Shown piece by piece: positions 57,601 to 64,000 of a stretch of DNA of 64,000 nt. The DNA comes from Numida meleagris (lineage: Eukaryota > Chordata > Aves > Galliformes > Numididae). Within the stretch, counting starts at the first letter, position 1. Every line of letters starts with the position of its first letter. Under the pieces are notes generated by a model, which saw nothing but the letters and a program-made list of their open reading frames with translations, was not told the DNA's origin and searched no databases. The stretch lies in NCBI RefSeq assembly GCF_002078875.1, contig NC_034412.1, positions 11,656,995 to 11,720,994 of the forward strand. Reading direction: 5' to 3'. Both the position numbers and the translations under genes were made by a program.

Positions 57601-60600
57601 ATTTTAAGTTCAGTGAGCTGGCAAAATGAAATTCACATCCATAAGCTCCTACTCAGCTCAGTCTCCGGATGTTTTAGCAGCCTACTACATGTCCAAGTTC
57701 CCTTTGATATTGGTCATCCAGTTAAAATACATTGAACTAGATATATGGGAATTTTGCTGCAGGAGTGGCCTGTAAATACCTGTTTAATCATTTGCATGTG
57801 ATGCATGCGGGAGTAGATGGTCTTCAAGGGGGGGGGAAGTTGCTCATGGAAAAAGTTAACCACTTTGATGTTACCTGCCTTGATTTTTCCAATCCTCGCT
57901 AAATTGTTCTTAAAGGAAAAACAGATGGTGTATGAATTCTTGCAATTTCTTTAAATCACTTTATCCTTGCTCCCAATTTTTGTTTAATCTCCCAAAAGTT
58001 ATGGGCTGTATCTGCCTGGCCAGCAACCTGGAGAGCTAGCAAGAGCAGCTCTGACTGGCTGTATCTCATCCCTATGAGATTTCTCATGTCTGAATTTCTT
58101 GAATCCAGAAATTCTAAATCTGCAAAACTCATCTCTGTGCTTTATTATATGTAGAAATTATTGGTTTAAAACTATCTAAATATTATTTGCCATTGCAATT
58201 GTTTAATCTATTAGCAGTCCTTCAAAGAGGCTTTTCAGTGCTGTACAAACCTGATATCCTCAGAATTTAAGATGGATGCGATGAGTGAATGAAGTAACTG
58301 CTAATCTGCGTGACTTGGTTTATTGTATGCAAGAGCCAGGAAATTGTGACACATCTGGAGATGAGTTTTCCTGTCTTGATGCTTATGCTAGCCCCTGCAT
58401 AATGTTAAATCCAAGTTCTTTTACTAAACTCTTTTCCAGTCTTCTGGGAAAATCATATAAACTTTGACTGATCCAAAATCTCGTCTCTTTCGTTTCTATG
58501 AAGAGTAACATCTAACTGATATTAGACCTGCTGTATTTGTGCTCTCTACTGACAATGTGGAAGAATCTGTATTTCATCACCACAGCATTCCACACTTGCT
58601 GGCCTGCAGATAATGTATCTTTTTTCCTTATCCTCTCCAGTACTTGTTTTCTTATGACAGAAGTTGTGCTGGGCCTAGTGTATAGATCATCTGTTCTGAT
58701 ATCACTGAGATTCCTAGAAATTGCTTCTTTTTCTGTCATCATTGCTTCTTTTGACCCAGTGTGATCCAGAAAAAGAAATCACTTTCAAAATGCTGTGGCA
58801 TTCATAGTGATTCTGAATCTGGCATTTCTCCCTCATTTGGCTTGTGTTAATCTGCATGTGGAGAATGTGACTATGAACCTGGCTAATGCTCAGGAGAATG
58901 TTCTGTCAGTGCATATTATGAAAATACTGTGTTCAAGGTGAAGTTTGGCTTTTCTACATTTGTGTAAGCCATGCTTTTCTCACCAAGTACATAAGATGTG
59001 GTATCTCTCAACACTTATAATTTAGGCCCATAGGACATACATTGCAAACTGCAAAAGAAAAATGTAAGCTTAGTGGAAATAGAAGAAGTGATTCTATGAA
59101 CAAAACTAAGATTCTGTTTTCACTGTGGTAGCCACTTAGAGATGCTGCTGATGTGGAAGTGTTCTGATGTGGTTCACGATAGGCAGTGCAAGCAAACAGA
59201 CCTGTTTGATGTAAATTATGCTACCTCAGATGGTACTGATTATCACATAGCTTGTAGATTGCTATTTCTTTTAGAAGTTCTTGGTAAATGTGATTAATTT
59301 CTTCTAAGTTTCATTCCCTTATTGATAATTAAACCATTTAAACAGAGAAATTATACTAAAAATGCATTCTTTGCACTAAGAAAACTTAAGTGTACACCTG
59401 CTATGTCTCATGTAACTCGAACACTTATTTTCCTTACCTCCTAGAAATAGTATTTTTTCCACTGTTGTACAAATACACAAGAAACTAGCTATTCCTGAAG
59501 TTTTTATCTCCAGCAGTGTTGGCTGGGAGTATTATCTTTGCTCTAATTATTACAATGATACAATGCTGCTTCATCAAAACTGGCTTGACTTTTAAGTTGA
59601 TTTCATGTTTAGGTAGTTCTGCAATAAAAAGTACTACAGGAAGGATTAGCATCTTATTCCCATGTTTTTTGTTGTTTTTTTTAGTCTAGTTCACATCTTC
59701 ATTGGAAAAACAGTCCCATCTTTTACATCCGGTTTCAAATTACATCAAATATTTAATTATCATAAAAGTTTTTTTCTTTTGTCTATTTTCCTGATAGATG
59801 AGGTAGTCTACTCAGTGCTGTCCCCATTGAAAAGGCACATCAAGTACTATAGTGTAAAACCTTTATCTCTGTAGGAGGGAGTATAATACTCAAGTTTTAA
59901 TCTATGACAGCGTTGTCCTTAGATAAAATCTTAGAAGTACCGTGCAAAATTCCAGTGCCTGACCTACAGAAGGGACAAAATTAAATATTCTGGAATAGAT
60001 TGAGGCAAAGGAGTTGGCTGTGCACCTTACCGCTGTGTTCTCCATATGATATAGATAATATTTTTTTCCTGTTGTTTCTAGGTTCTTTTTGTTTTTTTTT
60101 TTCCCTCTCTCTCTTGTCATCCATTTGCATGCATTTCCAACAATTTGTTGGGAGTTCGGCTTTGTTTAAGATAGTATTTCTCAAATGCTCAAAAAAAAAA
60201 TTGAGACTAACAAGTGAGCATCTGTTTGCACAATAACTTTCTATCTCTTTAGCAATATTAACAGCTCTTTAAATGGTATTATTATAAAGGATGCTTACTT
60301 AAGAGATTACAATTATTATTCAAGGTGGCACAGATCAGATACTGTCCCAAGAAATAAAATGCCACGGTTCCAGTCACCTCTTTCGACTAAGGATTGCACG
60401 TAAGCCAACATGTTACGTGGTATATGAAAATCAAGAGTGTGTTTAATCATGTAGCTCTCTGCAATACTAATTTTCAGACTAAGTATCTGTAATTTAGAAT
60501 ATAAAATTTGAAACAGCCTTTGCTACAGTGAATATGTGGTTTCTGTTGCACGCTTTCCCAAACTTTGCCAAATCACTTACCTGTGTGAGAAACTTAGGGA

Positions 60601-63600
60601 GAAATAAATGGTGGCAGAAGGAAAGGCAGAGCTTCAACTAACAATTGATTTATTAAAAAAACAAAATAGCTTTAGTCTGGTTCTTTGTTCCTTGTCTGTT
60701 CATGATTGCCTGGAGAAATGAAGCTTTTTCTTGTCCATTGCTAATCAGTGCTGGATGTGAAGATTCCACTGAGAATCAGAAGTCAACAAACCACTAAGAT
60801 TGGATCAAAATGGGTAGAGCATGTGATTTATTATTTTTGTTCTGCTCCTGCCTTTCCATTTGAGCTCTCTAAGGAGCTGTCCTTTTCTATTTCATAGCTT
60901 GAGAAATCCCATTCTTCACACAGGTTGTGGGGTAAAAAGCTGTGGTATGCACACCTTTAATTAGAATACAGTCTGTGGCTGAATCTAAACTAACTTCTAA
61001 TTTAAATCTATTTACCGTTATTTGATATTCTTAGAACTAAGATAAGTAAATAAACTCTCTGTACATCTCATAATTTTTGAGAAGGCTTTGGGGACATTAC
61101 TGTGAAGGTAGAAACTCTGTGTACGGTAGACTGTTACTGACCTCCTTCATAGTAATTTCTATAATTCACCGTTGTTTGGTTTTGGTCTGAATACTGAAAT
61201 TTACTATCATTTGTAACCAGGAAGTGCTGAAACAGTAACTATCTGGGCCTGCACGTTAAAACTCTTCAGAAATTTTAAATGAAATTTTATCAGAGACTAA
61301 GACCATTTCTCTACTAATTGAGGAGATAAGGGCGTAGCTACAATTTCTGATAAGTAGTCATATTAAATGCTAGAGAATTATTCTTATGTCATCTTGGCTG
61401 GTTTGTGTATGAGATGTTTGCTTCATTACATAGCTTCTCCATAGTCTCTGATGTAGTCCAAAGGACTACTGCATGATTACAGGTGAATAATCCTAAAACA
61501 GGAGCACAGAGGAAGAATTTGGCTTCTTCATGTTTTTTTTTTCCCCCCCCCCCATATTCCCTAACTCTGAGATTTGAGCCCTTTTTTTAATTATTCTCAT
61601 TTTCTATCAGAAAGGAAGAAAGGTCTCTCCCAAACTATGTACTTCAGAAGGATAATAAAATTAGCAGTAGTCTTTATGGAGAAAATTTGAATAATTTAAT
61701 ATAGTTGTGCAGTTTATTTCATATCCAGGAGGAAACATTCAAATTAAGAAATGAAATTTTCTCTAGTAAGAAGTACTCTTGAATGAAGTAACCTCTTGAA
61801 TCTGCCTCTTTTTACAAGCTAACTGTAAGCCAACGAGCATAGAGTAGTTCAGTGAGTTAGGACCCTACCTACTTCTCAAGCCCTTTTTTCCTCAACTTTT
61901 TTTTTGTCCCTTTCCTCTTACTGTAGGTTTTCCATGTGACTTTCTTCTAGAGAATTTTGTGTAGTTTTAGTTCAGTAGTTACTTGGTTTTTGTTACTTTT
62001 CAGTGTCTACACAATACTTTGCAAATAACATTACTAGAGTTATTTACAATAAAGGTATTCTGGACAACATGAATTCTGCAATATTTCATGGATTGCATTG
62101 TATTTATATACTGTTACTTTTTTAAAGCTCTCATTCAGCCTAATACCTGAGATGATGAATGAGAAAAAATACCTTTAATATAAAGACATATTATGACTTC
62201 AAACCTTGAGCTCTTTCTTCCTTTCCTTCAAGCTGTCAAATCCATACAGGAATACAAAATCTCATGAATTTACTTTAGTGGCAATATTTCCCTGCTTCCA
62301 GTGTTTTTTCTACTGAATATTGTCATTTCCAATGCAATTGAAGAATTAAATTTGTAGCTGTGATCATACTATTGATGGCAAAATAGAAGTCATCATAAAT
62401 ACAAAAGAAATAAATTTTACAACTCAGAGAGAAAAATAAAATATGGAAAGAAGAGAAATGTTTATTTCTATCTTTTTTTTTTTTACTTATGGCTATACTT
62501 ACTCTGCAGCAATGAAACATGCAACATGAAAAGGTATTTGCACTTTAGCTGATAAACAATGACTAATATCAATCAAGCACCAGCCACTGCTGCCTTTGCA
62601 TGTCTCTAGAAGCTTGGGATGGCTTTATTTCTTCTGTGGTTGAAGTGACATCTGCGTAACATGCTTTGAATCTTTTCAGTCCCATTTTCTTTCTTAGTTT
62701 TGTGACCGGCTGGCAGCAAGATCACAAAGCAGCTCTATTCAAAACAGAGCATTAAAGGACTGTGATCCACCTAGAAATTATCCACATATCAAACCCATTT
62801 CCAATCACTCAACCGCCCATACTCTGATTAATTTCATGAAAATGCCAACAGAAGTGGAAAGATGAGTATTCTATTAACTTTGCCACTTCTATTTTGTATC
62901 ATTGTTCAAGGACTGTTGAAATAAGGATGCTAATCCTGGAATAGAAACTATCCCAAGATTTAAAGGGTACAATGACTCACGCTTTGTCTTGTATTTATGT
63001 GTAAATAGAAATGAGAAAGTTAACGAAAGTGATTGCCTCTTAAAGAAGCACCTCACTTAATTAAGAATCCCAAATTAAAGAAAATCTTGACACATGAGGG
63101 ACAATGTGGATAATGTCAGGTTGAACACGAAGAAAAATGACTAACTCAAATGCAGTTTATCAAAATTTGCTTCTGTCTGGTAGAGATAAGGTTTCTGTAA
63201 TGCTTTAAACCAAAATGCTCCTCCTTACCTTTCAAGCCTCTGTATTTTTCATAAGGTTTTTTTCATTCATGGCCAAAAACTCGGATCATGTATCTTGTTC
63301 CTGGGATATGAATTCTGTGCTTGAAGGCTAGCAAGGGCCTTTAAATATCGTTTATGTGCAAATCAAAATGCTATCTTGACTTTTAGTCGTAGCATGAAGA
63401 AAAATTTCTGTTAAAGAGTCGGTGTGGTTCTCCTTGCTTAAAAACTTGTGCTTTTAAAAATGCTTTTCTCATTGGTGTCAGTGAGGAGTTGACTGCTGAT
63501 TTCAGCAGGCACAGAATTGGCTGGGCAAGGACTTACTAAAACTATTCAGTGTAACTCTTCAGAACTGCCTATGTGAACATAGCTCACAATCCCTATACTC

Positions 63601-63925
63601 CTGGGATGTGAGGATGCTACCTTATAATGCTGGGAGAAGGGTAAACTGAAAGCAAGCAATAAACGTTTTGGAATAGATACTATCTGAAAAGTTTTGTTGT
63701 TTTTTTTTTTAATTAAAAATCTGACTGTAGTATTTCTCTCTTCATTTACTATGCTTGTATGAACAGTGTGACACCATCACTGCAACAGGCTCGTGTCTGT
63801 CCTCCCAATATGTTACCTGAAGATGGAGCTAATCTTTACTCTGCTCGTGGCATTTTGTCGTTTATCCAGTCTTCCACACGTAGGGCTTACCAGCAGGTCT
63901 TGGATGTGCTGGATGAAAATCGCAG
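54442..63925 (+). CDS. MFF: MFF, mitochondrial fission factor, 3'-partial, five coding exons in window
   Basis: MFF is a tail-anchored protein of the mitochondrial outer membrane and peroxisomes that recruits the dynamin-like GTPase DRP1 for fission. The five exons give 713 nt (237 codons plus 2 nt). Recognisable family blocks are MAEINRLQYEMEYTEGISQR, VPEKLKVAP, MQVPERIVVAG, STPFKPLALKTPPR, RPLDFLDLE, GRLKRERSMSEN and SSTRRAYQQVLDVLDENRR. The serines in RERSMSEN and RNDSM match the two AMPK phosphorylation sites known in mammalian MFF. The coiled coil and C-terminal membrane segment are beyond the window. ATG 54442 is chosen because it is the first in-frame Met after the acceptor; a longer N terminus from an upstream exon is possible. 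Confidence 0.95.
54912..55084 (+). CDS. MFF: MFF coding exon m2, followed by an apparent GC donor
   Basis: Acceptor tcttgcag. Reads NSEDIPLSRPPDLDLLQSTP and on to TPQNEE. The frame needs a phase-0 end at GAG|gctagt, a GC donor. The nearest GT (gctA|gtactt) would shift the frame of m3. Confidence 0.88.
55756..56230 (-). mobile_element. CR1 LINE 3' fragment, antisense
   Basis: Plus strand starts catagaattgcagaatggc and goes on with gagttggaaggggcttaaag. Minus strand keeps an ORF2 remnant (GNGFKLRERKFRLRVRKKFF). It ends about 95 nt before MFF exon m3. Confidence 0.95.
56324..56412 (+). CDS. MFF: MFF coding exon m3
   Basis: Acceptor cctgtgcag. VRSLGRLKRERSMSENATRQ, then NGQLARNDS; ends AT|gtgagt inside a Met codon. 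Contains both AMPK-type serine sites. Confidence 0.93.
56413..60324. other. MFF intron, 3.9 kb, no other gene seen
   Basis: AT-rich with a G run at about 57828-57836. No block similar to MFF alternative exons, and no mobile element, was recognised. Mammalian MFF has alternative exons in this part of the gene, so a cryptic one cannot be excluded. Confidence 0.5.
60325..60399 (+). CDS. MFF: MFF coding exon m4, probable cassette exon
   Basis: 75 nt between acceptor tattcaag and donor gtaagc: WHRSDTVPRNKMPRFQSPLS, then TKDC and a split Thr. Its length is a multiple of three, but it starts in phase 2 and ends in phase 2, so it can be skipped in frame; in mammals the matching exon is alternatively spliced. 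Confidence 0.9.
60400..63766. other. MFF intron, 3.4 kb, no other gene seen
   Basis: AT-rich with short T and C runs (61532-61553). No coding block or named repeat recognised. Confidence 0.5.
63767..63925 (+). CDS. MFF: MFF coding exon m5
   Basis: 159 nt. Acceptor tgaacag; VTPSLQQARVCPPNMLPEDG, then NLYSARGILSFIQSSTRRAY and QQVLDVLDENR, ending inside an Arg codon (AG|gtgatt). The remaining exons lie past the window edge. Confidence 0.94.
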
Positions 63926-64000
63926 GTGATTGGTTGTCACTGGTTCTGCCAGCTTCTGCTGCTTTCATTTTTTTCTTCTTTTAGTGGAGTGTGGTTTATG

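Overview
The window comes from a bird genome, probably a galliform such as chicken. Three things point that way: CR1 LINE fragments with the avian ATTCTATG-type 3' end, a decayed mariner element that resembles chicken Galluhop, and a small-exon type IV collagen gene followed head-to-tail by MFF, the vertebrate COL4A3-MFF gene order. The species is inferred, not proven.

Positions 1-45601 hold most of COL4A3 (collagen IV alpha-3 chain) on the + strand. I place 49 coding exons by reading Gly-X-Y codons between splice sites. Together they give 4782 nt, which is divisible by three: 1593 residues plus a stop. The start of the gene (signal peptide and the beginning of the 7S region, probably three exons) lies upstream of the window. 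The first fifteen exons begin and end on whole Gly-X-Y codons. From the sixteenth onward most junctions split a Gly codon (G|GN). The last five exons encode the NC1 domain with its full set of 12 cysteines. Introns carry CR1 pieces (1575-2390, 8450-8870, 18500-18662, 20672-20890, 22591-22981, 34073-34375, 44654-45443) and a mariner relic (about 34893-36160).

Positions 45602 to about 50570 are the COL4A3 3' UTR and intergenic DNA with two more CR1 copies. One of these (48946-49740, minus) keeps a 232-codon open frame from the CR1 reverse-transcriptase ORF. A CpG island at about 50570-51420 is the MFF promoter, with an exact palindromic CLEAR/E-box-type site and an NRF1-like site.

MFF (mitochondrial fission factor, + strand) has a non-coding first exon ending at 50991, then coding exons at 54442, 54912, 56324, 60325 and 63767. 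The window stops after the fifth coding exon, so the coiled coil and C-terminal membrane anchor lie beyond it. The two genes are not known to act together: COL4A3 makes a basement-membrane network chain, and MFF recruits the fission GTPase DRP1 to mitochondria and peroxisomes.

I found no undescribed multi-gene system. The points most worth checking are two apparent GC-AG introns, a cysteine-rich collagen interruption, divergence in the Goodpasture-epitope region, the CLEAR site in the MFF promoter and a mariner relic that has lost a catalytic aspartate.
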